From Nakamurella sp040546275 (GTDB lineage Bacteria > Actinomycetota > Actinomycetes > Mycobacteriales > Nakamurellaceae), in the NCBI RefSeq assembly GCF_040546275.1, contig NZ_JBEPNO010000009.1, positions 62,001-126,000 of the forward strand: a DNA stretch of 64,000 bases. The letters are read 5' to 3'. Under the pieces are notes generated by a model. The model did not search any database. It saw only the letters and a list, made by a program, of their open reading frames with translations, and was not told the DNA's origin. This document shows, in pieces, positions 52,174 through 60,032 of the stretch. Made by a program: the position numbers and the translations under genes. Each line of letters opens with the position of its first letter. Position 1 is the stretch's first letter.

Positions 52174-53316
52174 GTGCTGGCCCTGTCCCCGGTGTCGGCC
52201 ACGGCCGCCGCCGTGGCCGGCGTCCGCGAGGCCGGTTACGTGGTCTGGGTGACGATGCCCGGTTCGCCGACGATCGGCACGGATCCCGCCGTCGGCGCTC
52301 TCGACGGCCCGGATTCGAGGACTGCGCAGGTCACCGAGGTCGCCGCCGCCGCCGGGGCTCCCGGCGGCGTCCTGATCGTCCAGCCGGTCGCCAGATCCGA
52401 AGGGGAATCGGTGATCCGGCTGCTCGTCACCGATGACGACCTGTCCGCCGGCGTGCGCCGGATCTGGCTGCTGCTGGGCGGGATCGGCCTCGTCCTCTTC
52501 CTGCTGTCGATCTTCGTCGCCGATCGGCTGGCCCGCGCGATGACGAGGCCTATCACCCGGCTCGCCGAGACCGCGGAGCTGCTCGGTCGAGGCGACGTCG
52601 GCGCGCGGGTGCAGCCTGCCGGCCCGCCCGAGGTCGCCTCCGTCGGTGCGGCACTGAATCGGCTCGGCGGGCGCATCGGTGATCTGCTGATCAGCGAACG
52701 GGAGTCGGTGGCCGACCTCCGACATCGCCTCCGGACCCCGGTGACGGCTCTCCGTCTCGACGTCGAAGGTCTCACCGACGATGACGCCCGCGGTCGGCTC
52801 GCCGCCGATGTGGACGCACTCGACCGCGCCGTCGACGAGGTCATCCGCTCGGCCCGGCGTGCCACCGATCCGGACGCGGCCACCTGTGATGCAGCGGCGG
52901 TGGTTCGCGACCGCATGGTCTTCTGGTCGGTGCTCGCCACCCATCAGCACCGGCCGGTGACGACGTCGGTCACCGCTTCCCCGGTGCCGGTCCGCGCGGC
53001 GGCGAGCGACCTCGCCGCCGCTCTGGACTCGTTGGTGGGCAACGTCTTCGCCCACACCGGTGATGACGTGGCCTTCGAGGTGAGGTGCTCGTCCGCGTCC
53101 GGTGGAGGAGCGGTCGTCGCGGTGCTGGACGCGGGACCGGGATTCGCGCCGGGGGCCGGACGACGGGGCGAATCGGGCGGCGGATCGACCGGTCTCGGCC
53201 TCGACATCGCCCGTCAGATCGCGGAGTCTTCGGGCGGATCGCTGACGGTCGCCAGGTCCGCGGACGGCCGCACAGCGGTGACGATCGAGCTCGGCCCGAT
53301 GGTGACGGGTGGATGA
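52174..53316 (+). CDS. Sensor histidine kinase, apparently truncated at its N-terminus
   Basis: About 380 aa remain from GTG 52174. The remaining part has a piece of an extracytoplasmic sensor, one transmembrane helix (IWLLLGGIGLVLFLLSIFV), HAMP (RAMTRPITRLAETAELLGRG), a HisKA domain with the phospho-acceptor His in DLRHRLRTPVTAL, and a HATPase domain with LVGNVFAHT, DAGPGF and STGLGLDIARQI. Catalytic motifs are intact, but the first transmembrane helix and part of the sensor are missing, and there is no response regulator nearby. The open frame continues upstream to 51643 as the antisense of the repair-gene remnant. It may not be expressed as a functional kinase. Confidence 0.7.
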   Translation: MLALSPVSATAAAVAGVREAGYVVWVTMPGSPTIGTDPAVGALDGPDSRTAQVTEVAAAAGAPGGVLIVQPVARSEGESVIRLLVTDDDLSAGVRRIWLLLGGIGLVLFLLSIFVADRLARAMTRPITRLAETAELLGRGDVGARVQPAGPPEVASVGAALNRLGGRIGDLLISERESVADLRHRLRTPVTALRLDVEGLTDDDARGRLAADVDALDRAVDEVIRSARRATDPDAATCDAAAVVRDRMVFWSVLATHQHRPVTTSVTASPVPVRAAASDLAAALDSLVGNVFAHTGDDVAFEVRCSSASGGGAVVAVLDAGPGFAPGAGRRGESGGGSTGLGLDIARQIAESSGGSLTVARSADGRTAVTIELGPMVTGG

Positions 53317-53324
53317 CCCGTTCG

Positions 53325-54854
53325 TCAGGAGCGCCTCCGCGGCTCGCTGCCGGTGCCTCCGCTGACCCTGGATCCGACCCCGATCGGCGGCTGAACGGAC
53401 CGGAACTCCATCTGCTCCGTGATCGACCCGAAGCGCAGCGCCGGCAGGTCACGCAGGTAGTTCATCGTCACCCGCCAGGGGGCGACGGTCCCCTGCTGCG
53501 GGAAGTCCTTGACCGACCTCCGGACGTAACCGGCTGCGAAGTCCAGGAACTGGACCCCCGGCACCGAAGGGTCGGCCACCGGAACTGCTGCAGCGTAGTG
53601 CTTCTCCCGCATCAGGTTCAGCAGCCGACAGACGTACTCCGAGGTCAGGTCGACCTTCAGCGTCCAGGACGCGTTCGTGTAGCCGATCGCGAAGGCGAAG
53701 TTCGGCACCCCGGCGAGCATCATGCTCTTGTAGGCCATGCTCGCCGGCAGGTCGACGTCCTGCCCGTCCACCGACAACTGCATCCCGCCGAACGCCAGCA
53801 GATTGAGACCGGTTGCGGTCACGACGATGTCGGCCTCCAGCACATCCCCCGAGGCCAGCCGCACCCCGGTCGGGACGAACTCGGCGATCTGGTCGGTCAC
53901 CATCGTCGCGGTGCCGTCGGACAGCGAGCGGAACAGATCGCCGTCCGGCACGACGCACAGCCGCTGGTCCCATGGGTTGTACCGGGGCGTGAAGTGGGTG
54001 GCGACGTCGAATCCCGGCGGCAGCTGACGCCTCACCCCGCGGAGCAGGAACTTCTTCGCCGCCTTCGGCCAGCGGCGGGTGATCCGGTAGCTCGCCATCG
54101 TGGTCAAGACGTTCTTCCAGCGGGACATCAGGAAGGCCGGACCGGCCGGCAGGATCCGCCGTGCCCGGTCGTTGAAGGCGTCCTCGGCGGGAAGCGAGAT
54201 GACATAGGTCGGCGACCGCTGCACCAGGGTCACCCCGTCGGCCGTGCGCGCCATCGCGGGTACCAGCGTCATCGCGGTCGCACCACTGCCGATCACCACC
54301 ACCTTCTTGCCCGCATGGTCCAGGTCCGCCGGCCACTCCTGGGGGTGGACCAACTGCCCGGTGAAGGAATCGACGCCCGGCCAGTCCGGCTGAAAACCCT
54401 TGTCGTAGCGGTAGTACCCGCTGCAGCAGTAGAGGAAGCGGCACGTCATCCGGACCGCGTCCTCGCCCTGCTGGATCTGCAGCGTCCACCGGGAATCCAC
54501 GGAGGACCATTCCGCCCGAACCACCCGCCGCCCGAATTGGATCCGGCGGTCGATGCCCTGCTCACGGGCGGTGTCGCGAACGTAGCGCAGGATCGAGGGT
54601 CCGTCGGCGATCGCTGCGCTCCCGGCCCACGGCCGCAGTCGGTACCCGAGCGTGAGCATGTCGGAGTCGGAGCGGACCCCCGGATACCGGAAGAGGTCCC
54701 AGGTCCCGCCGATGCTGTCGCGGCCTTCGAGGATCGTGTACGTGAGATCGGGGCACTTGGTCTGGAGATGGTGCGCCGCACCGATTCCGGACAGACCGGC
54801 ACCCACGATCACCACATCGACGTGCTCGGTGATCGTGGGGCTCGGATCAGGCAT
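53325..54854 (-). CDS. Flavin-containing (Baeyer-Villiger-type) monooxygenase
   Basis: A 509-aa FAD/NADPH enzyme. The N-terminal FAD-binding GAGLSGIG is followed by GGTWDLFRYPGVRSDSDM. The BVMO fingerprint FTGQLVHPQEWP is complete. The second Rossmann motif IGSGATAMT binds NADPH. The sequence resembles EthA-type monooxygenases, which oxidise ketones and activate ethionamide in M. tuberculosis. The native substrate is unknown. It lies on the minus strand, 8 bp from the end of the truncated kinase gene (convergent). Confidence 0.92.
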   Translation of the reverse strand: MPDPSPTITEHVDVVIVGAGLSGIGAAHHLQTKCPDLTYTILEGRDSIGGTWDLFRYPGVRSDSDMLTLGYRLRPWAGSAAIADGPSILRYVRDTAREQGIDRRIQFGRRVVRAEWSSVDSRWTLQIQQGEDAVRMTCRFLYCCSGYYRYDKGFQPDWPGVDSFTGQLVHPQEWPADLDHAGKKVVVIGSGATAMTLVPAMARTADGVTLVQRSPTYVISLPAEDAFNDRARRILPAGPAFLMSRWKNVLTTMASYRITRRWPKAAKKFLLRGVRRQLPPGFDVATHFTPRYNPWDQRLCVVPDGDLFRSLSDGTATMVTDQIAEFVPTGVRLASGDVLEADIVVTATGLNLLAFGGMQLSVDGQDVDLPASMAYKSMMLAGVPNFAFAIGYTNASWTLKVDLTSEYVCRLLNLMREKHYAAAVPVADPSVPGVQFLDFAAGYVRRSVKDFPQQGTVAPWRVTMNYLRDLPALRFGSITEQMEFRSVQPPIGVGSRVSGGTGSEPRRRS

Positions 54855-54887
54855 TCCACCACGGTACGTGCAGACGGATCACACTGA

Positions 54888-55463
54888 TCAGACCGTGACG
54901 CCGTAATCCCTGGCGATCCCGGTGAGGCCGGAGGCGTAGCCCTGGCCGACGGCCCGGAACTTCCACTCGGCTCCGTTGCGGTAGATCTCGCCGAAGACCA
55001 TGGCCGTCTCGCTCGAGGCGTCCTCGGTGAGGTCGTAGCGGGTGATCTCGGTGCCGTTCGCCTGGTTGACGATGCGGATGAACGCATTGCGGACCTGGCC
55101 GAAGCCCTGCTGGCGGACCTCCGCGTCGTAGACGCTGACCGGGAAGACGATCTTGTCGATCTCGGCTGGAACGGCGGCCAGGTTGACCTTGATCGACTCG
55201 TCGTCGCCGTCGCCCTCACCGGTGAGGTTGTCACCGGTGTGCTCGACGGAGCCGTCCGGGGAGGTTTTGTTGTTGAAGAAGACGAAGTGACTGTCCGACA
55301 ACACCTTTCCGTCCGCCTTCAGCATGATCGCGGAGGCGTCGAGGTCGAAATCCGTGCCGGTGGTGGTGCGGGCGTCCCAGCCGAGTCCGACGAGGACCGC
55401 GGTGAGGCCCGGGGCCTCCTTGCTCAGTGAAACGTTACCGCCCTTGGTGAGGCTGACTCCCAT
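54888..55463 (-). CDS. terD: TerD family protein
   Basis: A 191-aa protein of the TerD/TelA calcium-binding group (tellurite resistance and stress). It starts MGVSLTKGGNVSLSKEAPG. Calcium-binding acidic stretches are DFDLDASA, SDSHFVFFNN and TGEGDGDDE. The C-terminus is complete. AAGGGC lies 7 nt before the ATG at 55463. The frame up to 56129 crosses a small gene and the LamG gene and is rejected. TerD proteins in actinobacteria often occur in several copies; only one is seen here. Confidence 0.92.
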   Translation of the reverse strand: MGVSLTKGGNVSLSKEAPGLTAVLVGLGWDARTTTGTDFDLDASAIMLKADGKVLSDSHFVFFNNKTSPDGSVEHTGDNLTGEGDGDDESIKVNLAAVPAEIDKIVFPVSVYDAEVRQQGFGQVRNAFIRIVNQANGTEITRYDLTEDASSETAMVFGEIYRNGAEWKFRAVGQGYASGLTGIARDYGVTV

Positions 55464-55540
55464 GACATGCCCTTCTGTTTGTCCTGCTCTGGTTGATGTT
55501 TCGGGTTCGGTACCGGTGGGTCGCCTGCCCTGTGGAACAA

Positions 55541-55696
55541 CTAGCGCCTGGGGCCCTTGCCGCTGATCTTGGCCATCAGCGAGGTGAGCTTCTCCCGGTT
55601 CTCCGGCTTGGCCGCAGCGGCCTTGGCCTTGTCGGCCAGGCGCCGGCCCTGCGGACTCTGCAGGAGGCTGGTGAGTTTGCTGGCGAGGGATGCCAC
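55541..55696 (-). CDS. Small basic helical protein (51 aa) upstream of terD
   Basis: A 51-aa protein starting at GTG 55696, with AAGGAG 6 nt upstream. The sequence is amphipathic and rich in Lys, Ala, Leu and Ser (SPQGRRLADKAKAAAAK, SKL, GKGPRR). No membrane helix is predicted. I do not recognise a named family. It precedes terD on the same strand by 77 bp and may be cotranscribed. A longer ATG at 55744 would add 16 residues without a ribosome site. Confidence 0.55.
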   Translation of the reverse strand: MASLASKLTSLLQSPQGRRLADKAKAAAAKPENREKLTSLMAKISGKGPRR

Positions 55697-55843
55697 GGTG
55701 TTCTCCTTCTTTCTTGGGCCGACTGTCTGGGCCGATGACTCCACTGTGCGCTGCCCGAGTACGGCAATGACAGGTCAGTATTCGGCGACCAATCCGAGAA
55801 TGAATTGCTGATGTTCGGCAGCGCAAATGATAGAGACGCCGCC

Positions 55844-57007
55844 CTAGGTGTGGCTTCCCATCGCGAAATGGCCCTGGATCGTGGCCGCCGACAGGACGGT
55901 GTTCGGCGAGGCCGCACTGCCGTAGTAGATGGCCACCGACGCAAGAGAGCCGACCAGCGAGTACGGCGCAGCGGTGGCACCCAGGAGGCCGAGGACGGGC
56001 GATCCGACGTTGATCGTGCTCGTGTTCGGCTGCACCTGGAAGCACTGGATCCGCCACTTCGACGGACTGGAGGTGTCGTTGGAGGCCGCCGTCGTGGTCG
56101 TGGTGACTGCGAGGACGCCGTCGACCCACAGTGTCAGCACCGCCGGATACGTCGCTCCCGCCGACGGTGGTGCCGGGTTCGGCTGCACGGTGGCGACCAG
56201 GTGGTGCCAGGCGGAGTTGTTCACGGCGGTCGGCCCGGTCAGGTAGGTGGTGGCCGCGGCCAGCGTGCCGGCCAGCGAGACATTGGCCCCGGACACCGAC
56301 GTGACGTTGGGGGTGCTCACCGCCAGCACCGGTCGACCACCACTGTTGAGATACAGCAACCGATCCGGCAGGGTGCCGGCGGTCTCACTGCCCGGCGAAT
56401 ACCCGATGACGGGGCCGCCCGCCGTCGTACCCGTGTTCACCCACGCCTCCAGGGTGATCGCCGGGGTCGCCTGCGCATTCCACGCCGCCGCAGAGGAGAT
56501 GCCGTTGTTGGCAGTTCCGGTGCTCGGCGGGAACAGGCAGGTACCCCCGAAGTTGACCTTGGCGGCCGTCGCTGACGGGTGGATGCCGGGCGGCCCTGCC
56601 GATTGGAAGGTCACTGCGGGCGGTTGGGTGATACCACCGAGCAACCCATTGCAGCCGAGAGGAAGCAGCCCTCCTCCGTTCAACGTGCAACCACCTGGCG
56701 CCGTGTACTGGTAGCTGTGCGCATTGCCGGAGGCGTCGGTCGCCGCGGCAGTGGTGGCCGAGGACCCGGAAGGGCCGGCGTCCGTCAGGGGGAGGTAGAG
56801 CACGGGGCTGTCGGCGAGCACGACCTCCTGGTAGCTGCCGAACCGGAACGTGTTGCCGGTGTTGACGTTGGTCGCGGTGAAGACCGCACCGGTCGGCGTC
56901 AGGAGCAGTGCGGGCAGCACGCCGACCACCACGATCAGCAGCGATGCCCACCAGACGCCATGCGCCAAGCGGCGGTACCGGCCGGACCGACGGCGACGCT
57001 CAGACAC
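55844..57007 (-). CDS. Secreted LamG-like (concanavalin A-fold) protein, probable SipW substrate
   Basis: A 387-aa exported protein. The N-terminus is basic (MSERRRRSGRYRRL), then a long hydrophobic segment (about 18-40), then AVFTATNVNTGNTF. This last stretch matches the motif after the signal peptide of the TasA-like protein encoded just upstream (AFTATTGNTGNTW). The mature part is a LamG/concanavalin-like jelly roll (about 60-380) with ITLEAWVNTG, HHLVATVQP, LTLWVDGV and LVGSLASVAIYYG. Four or more cysteines could form disulfides. It overlaps the signal-peptidase gene by 8 bp. Probable role: surface or matrix protein, inferred. Confidence 0.82.
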   Translation of the reverse strand: MSERRRRSGRYRRLAHGVWWASLLIVVVGVLPALLLTPTGAVFTATNVNTGNTFRFGSYQEVVLADSPVLYLPLTDAGPSGSSATTAAATDASGNAHSYQYTAPGGCTLNGGGLLPLGCNGLLGGITQPPAVTFQSAGPPGIHPSATAAKVNFGGTCLFPPSTGTANNGISSAAAWNAQATPAITLEAWVNTGTTAGGPVIGYSPGSETAGTLPDRLLYLNSGGRPVLAVSTPNVTSVSGANVSLAGTLAAATTYLTGPTAVNNSAWHHLVATVQPNPAPPSAGATYPAVLTLWVDGVLAVTTTTTAASNDTSSPSKWRIQCFQVQPNTSTINVGSPVLGLLGATAAPYSLVGSLASVAIYYGSAASPNTVLSAATIQGHFAMGSHT

Positions 57008-57578
57008 GAGCTGTTCGCGCCCTGGCGTGGCGTGGCTGGTGCGGGATCAGCTCCGGGTCGGACCGCCAGGCGGCCACCGCCCCGGCCACCGACAGCCAGA
57101 ACAGCAGGAACGGTACCCAGTGGTGCTGCTGCAACCAGATCATCGGCAGCCCGATCCAGCCCACCTTGATGCGTCCGAGACCCACGATGTCCGAAGGGAC
57201 GGACGTGCGCGGGTCGTCGCTGACATTCGCGTCGCCCTTCGTGGTCACCGAGTCCCCGTGGATCGAGACCAACCGATGGGTGGTCAGCGCGCCCTCGAGA
57301 GCCGGGTTGTGGAAGGTGACGACCTGGCCATCGGTGTAGTCGCTGCGCCGCTGCACGATCACCACGTCGCCGATCATGATCTTCGGTTCCATCGAGCCGG
57401 ACTTCACCACGTAGGCCGACCAACCGGGCAGTGCCGCGGGAAGCGTCGCGATCAGGGTGCCGCCGATCACCAGCGTCAACCAGAACCGTCCGAGGACGGA
57501 GCCGACGAATCGCAGCCACCACAGGAATCCGGTCGGCGGCGAGGACGCACCCTCGTCAGGATCGTCCTCGCCGTCCAT
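57000..57578 (-). CDS. sipW: Signal peptidase I, SipW/ER type
   Basis: A 192-aa membrane-bound signal peptidase with the Ser/His(/Asp) chemistry of SipW and ER peptidases rather than Ser/Lys. The catalytic Ser62 lies in KSGSMEP, His101 in TTHRLV, and the Asp box is GDANVSDDP (Asp116 and Asp121/122). Transmembrane helices are at about 30-52 and 155-178. In Bacillus SipW processes TasA and TapA, biofilm fibre proteins. Here it sits between a TasA-like gene and a LamG gene. ATG 57578 was chosen; the frame to 57713 overlaps the TasA-like gene. Confidence 0.88.
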   Translation of the reverse strand: MDGEDDPDEGASSPPTGFLWWLRFVGSVLGRFWLTLVIGGTLIATLPAALPGWSAYVVKSGSMEPKIMIGDVVIVQRRSDYTDGQVVTFHNPALEGALTTHRLVSIHGDSVTTKGDANVSDDPRTSVPSDIVGLGRIKVGWIGLPMIWLQQHHWVPFLLFWLSVAGAVAAWRSDPELIPHQPRHARARTARV

Positions 57579-57604
57579 CGTCAGATCCGGCTGTCGCCGG
57601 CGGA

Positions 57605-58327
57605 TCAGGTGCCGACCGTCTGGCTCCAGTTGAAGGCCGCGCCCGCGCCGCCACCCTGCAGGGTGTTTCCGAGGCCCGAGTTCAGCGTCCACTGGATCAG
57701 GAAGAGTCCCCACTCACCGGTCGCCGTACCGGCCGTGGTCCAGCCGGTCGAGACCCCTGTGGTCGACAACCCCGACAGCACACCGCTTGCCACCGCGACC
57801 ACGCCCGTGGGAGTGGCGGGAGTGGTCGCGCTGGCCGGTGCCGACAGCGGGGCCACCGACTTGATCCAGTTGTCGCAGGCCAGATGCGCCGCGGCGTCCG
57901 AGGCCGCAGCCGTCGGACCGTACTGGACATTGACGGTCAGGCTCCCTGTCAGATCCGGCGCCGGGGTGGTGACCAGATTGCTGACGTTGAACAAGACAGG
58001 CCCGGGCACGTTGCCGGTGGCCTTCACGGTGATGCACTTGGTCCCCGTCTGCCCCGGGATCAGGAAGTTCGTCTTCTGCGGTACGGAGATGTTGGAAGTG
58101 CCACCGGTCGCGAAGATCGCCGTCGTGCCGGCCTGGAAGGTGCCGACGTCGCCGTCGTTCGTCAGGGTCAGACTGGCTGCCGACCAGGTGTTCCCGGTGT
58201 TGCCGGTGGTCGCGGTGAACGCCGCGGTGGAGCCCTGCCAGACCATCACGCCCAACATCAACAACGCTGCCGGGATCACGCCGGCCCGAAGGACGTTCCG
58301 GGATCGGGACCGATGATGAATGGACAT
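57605..58327 (-). CDS. TasA/camelysin-like secreted protein, probable SipW substrate
   Basis: A 240-aa exported protein. The signal peptide has a basic n-region (HHRSRSRNVLR) and a hydrophobic core (AALLMLGVMVW), followed by STAAFTATTGNTGNTW. The mature part has alternating beta-strand-like Thr/Val/Ser/Gly sequence and few charges, as in the TasA/camelysin group. One Cys pair (KCITV and LACDN) may form a disulfide. ATG 58327 has GGGAG upstream; the longer frame to 58525 is non-coding. It is first in the three-gene operon tasA-like, sipW, LamG. Confidence 0.78.
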   Translation of the reverse strand: MSIHHRSRSRNVLRAGVIPAALLMLGVMVWQGSTAAFTATTGNTGNTWSAASLTLTNDGDVGTFQAGTTAIFATGGTSNISVPQKTNFLIPGQTGTKCITVKATGNVPGPVLFNVSNLVTTPAPDLTGSLTVNVQYGPTAAASDAAAHLACDNWIKSVAPLSAPASATTPATPTGVVAVASGVLSGLSTTGVSTGWTTAGTATGEWGLFLIQWTLNSGLGNTLQGGGAGAAFNWSQTVGT

Positions 58328-58688
58328 GGGAGTCTCCCTACCTGCGGCGGACGACCGCGAACGCGGCCCCCGTCCGACAGTGTGCTGTCCACGTCGCTCA
58401 TCGTCACCCCAGCAGGTTTGGCACTCCACCCTGAGAGTGAAAATCGATTGCAGACAGTGAGATCGAGTATCCACCAAGGCGTGCGATCGGGTCATCGGAT
58501 GAGGAACTCCCGAAACTTCGGGCACCGATTGCTACTTCGATTCCGCCCGGATCCTCGGTTGGCTCAGCCCGCGGTGGCTCCTCGCCCTTTCGGATGATTC
58601 TCACGGTCGGCAGTCACGATCTTGCGCACGGGCGCAACTAATGAGAGCATCGCTCTTGTATCGGACTGTTGCTCACCGGAAGGTTCTG
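58328..58688 (+). other. Intergenic region between the SipW locus and the DUF2568 gene
   Basis: About 360 bp of non-coding DNA with local A+T enrichment, enough for divergent promoters and leader regions. A near-perfect palindrome CCCGAA-AC-TTCGGG lies at 58509-58522, central in the gap, and may be an operator. No riboswitch of known type is recognised. Confidence 0.5.
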
Positions 58689-58982
58689 ATGTCGACCCTC
58701 AACTTCACTGATGTGCTCTATTTCGTCGCCGAGATCCTGGTCTACGTGGCGGTGGCGTGGTGGGGCTTCACCCGCGACGTCCCTGGCCCGCTCCGGTGGT
58801 GCCTCGCGCTCGGCCTGCTGGTGCTGTTCGCCGTCACCTGGGGGTTGCTCGCCTCACCGAGGGCGACCTTTCCCCTGCACGGGGTCGCTGACGCCGCCTT
58901 CCGGATTGCCTGGTTCGGCCTCGGCGCCGCCGCGGCGATCGTCGTCATCGTCCAGCGGTCGACGGCGGCGGTCAGTCACTGA
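58689..58982 (+). CDS. DUF2568 (YrdB-like) small membrane protein
   Basis: A 97-aa protein with about three to four membrane helices and typical DUF2568 segments FVAEILVYVAVAWWGF, WGLLASPRA and FGLGAAAAIVVIV. The function is unknown. GGAAGG lies 6 nt before the ATG at 58689; the frame extends to 58641 without a ribosome site. The last 11 bp overlap the end of the convergent oxidoreductase gene. Confidence 0.75.
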   Translation: MSTLNFTDVLYFVAEILVYVAVAWWGFTRDVPGPLRWCLALGLLVLFAVTWGLLASPRATFPLHGVADAAFRIAWFGLGAAAAIVVIVQRSTAAVSH

Positions 58983-60000
58983 CGTCGATCAGGACCTTGC
59001 CGACGGCCGACTCCTGCACGGCCACATGGGCTTTCGCTGCATGCGCGAGCGAGAAGTGGTGCTGCGGCAGGCAGAGGCGGACGGCGTCGTCGGCCAGCGC
59101 GGCACTGACGGAGACCACCCCGCGTTCCTTCGCGTCGTGCGGTGCCCGGTAGATCAGGACGAATTGCCAGCGGGCATTCACCACCATGGACGGGCGCACC
59201 GGCAGCGACATCTCCGAGCCACCGTCCTCGGAGTACAGGGAGATTGCCCCGTTGTCCGCGATCACGGCCGCATCGATCGCCGCGTTCACCGCCGCGGACA
59301 CCTCGACGATGGTCTCGACGCCCTTCGGCACGATCCGGCGGACCTGCGCTGCGACGTCGGTGTCGCGATAGTGGATGACGTGATCGGCGCCCGCCGCAGC
59401 GGCCAGCTGCGCCTTGTCGGGGGTGCTCACCGTGGTGATGACGGTCGCGCCGGCCCAGTGGGCGAGCTGGATCGCCGCGTTGCCGACGGCGCCGGCACCA
59501 CCGGCCACGAGCACGTGACGGCCGGTCAGGGACCCTGGCGTCAGCAGGTTCGGGCCGTCCTCGTTGACGGTCAGGCAGCGGTGCGCCGTCAGGAACGGGA
59601 TGCCGAGCCCGGCTCCCAGGTCGAAGGACGCGGTCGGGGGCAGTTCGACCGCCTGGGCCTCCGGTATCAGGGCGAAGTCCTGGGTGGTGCCCTCGCTCCG
59701 CTGCCAGGCGGCCTCCCAGATCCAGACGCGCAGCCCGATCCGACCGCTGTCGACGCCGGGACCCACCGCGTCGATGACGCCGGCACCGTCCTGTCCAGGT
59801 ACCTGCGCCGGCTCGACCGCAGCCGACTGCGGGCCGCCGCGCCTCGACTTCCAATCGGTCGGATTGACGCCGGACCGGTGGATGCGCACCCGCACCTGGC
59901 CGGGACCCGGTTCCAGCAGCGGCTTCTCGATCAACGTGAGGACCTCGGGACCACCGGTGACGGAGTAGACGACAGCGCGGGGGTAGGTGGATGCAGTCAT
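58972..60000 (-). CDS. Zinc-binding-dehydrogenase-like NADPH:quinone reductase
   Basis: A 342-aa medium-chain reductase of the quinone oxidoreductase group. The GroES-like N-terminal domain (GVNPTDWKSRRGG) is followed by a Rossmann domain with VAGGAGAVGNAAIQLA. No zinc ligands are visible, which points to a QOR/NADPH-quinone reductase rather than an alcohol dehydrogenase. The substrate is unknown. The ATG at 60000 has CAGG close upstream; a GTG at 60009 adds three residues. Confidence 0.87.
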   Translation of the reverse strand: MTASTYPRAVVYSVTGGPEVLTLIEKPLLEPGPGQVRVRIHRSGVNPTDWKSRRGGPQSAAVEPAQVPGQDGAGVIDAVGPGVDSGRIGLRVWIWEAAWQRSEGTTQDFALIPEAQAVELPPTASFDLGAGLGIPFLTAHRCLTVNEDGPNLLTPGSLTGRHVLVAGGAGAVGNAAIQLAHWAGATVITTVSTPDKAQLAAAAGADHVIHYRDTDVAAQVRRIVPKGVETIVEVSAAVNAAIDAAVIADNGAISLYSEDGGSEMSLPVRPSMVVNARWQFVLIYRAPHDAKERGVVSVSAALADDAVRLCLPQHHFSLAHAAKAHVAVQESAVGKVLIDVSD

Positions 60001-60032
60001 GCCCTGCACTATCCCAGGCCGACGAAACGCGC

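Noticed and set aside
51643..53316. Treating the full frame from 51643 as one complete kinase
   Set aside because: Residues before about 52150 are the antisense of a clear DNA-alkylation-repair remnant, so the frame is a chance fusion with the kinase remnant.
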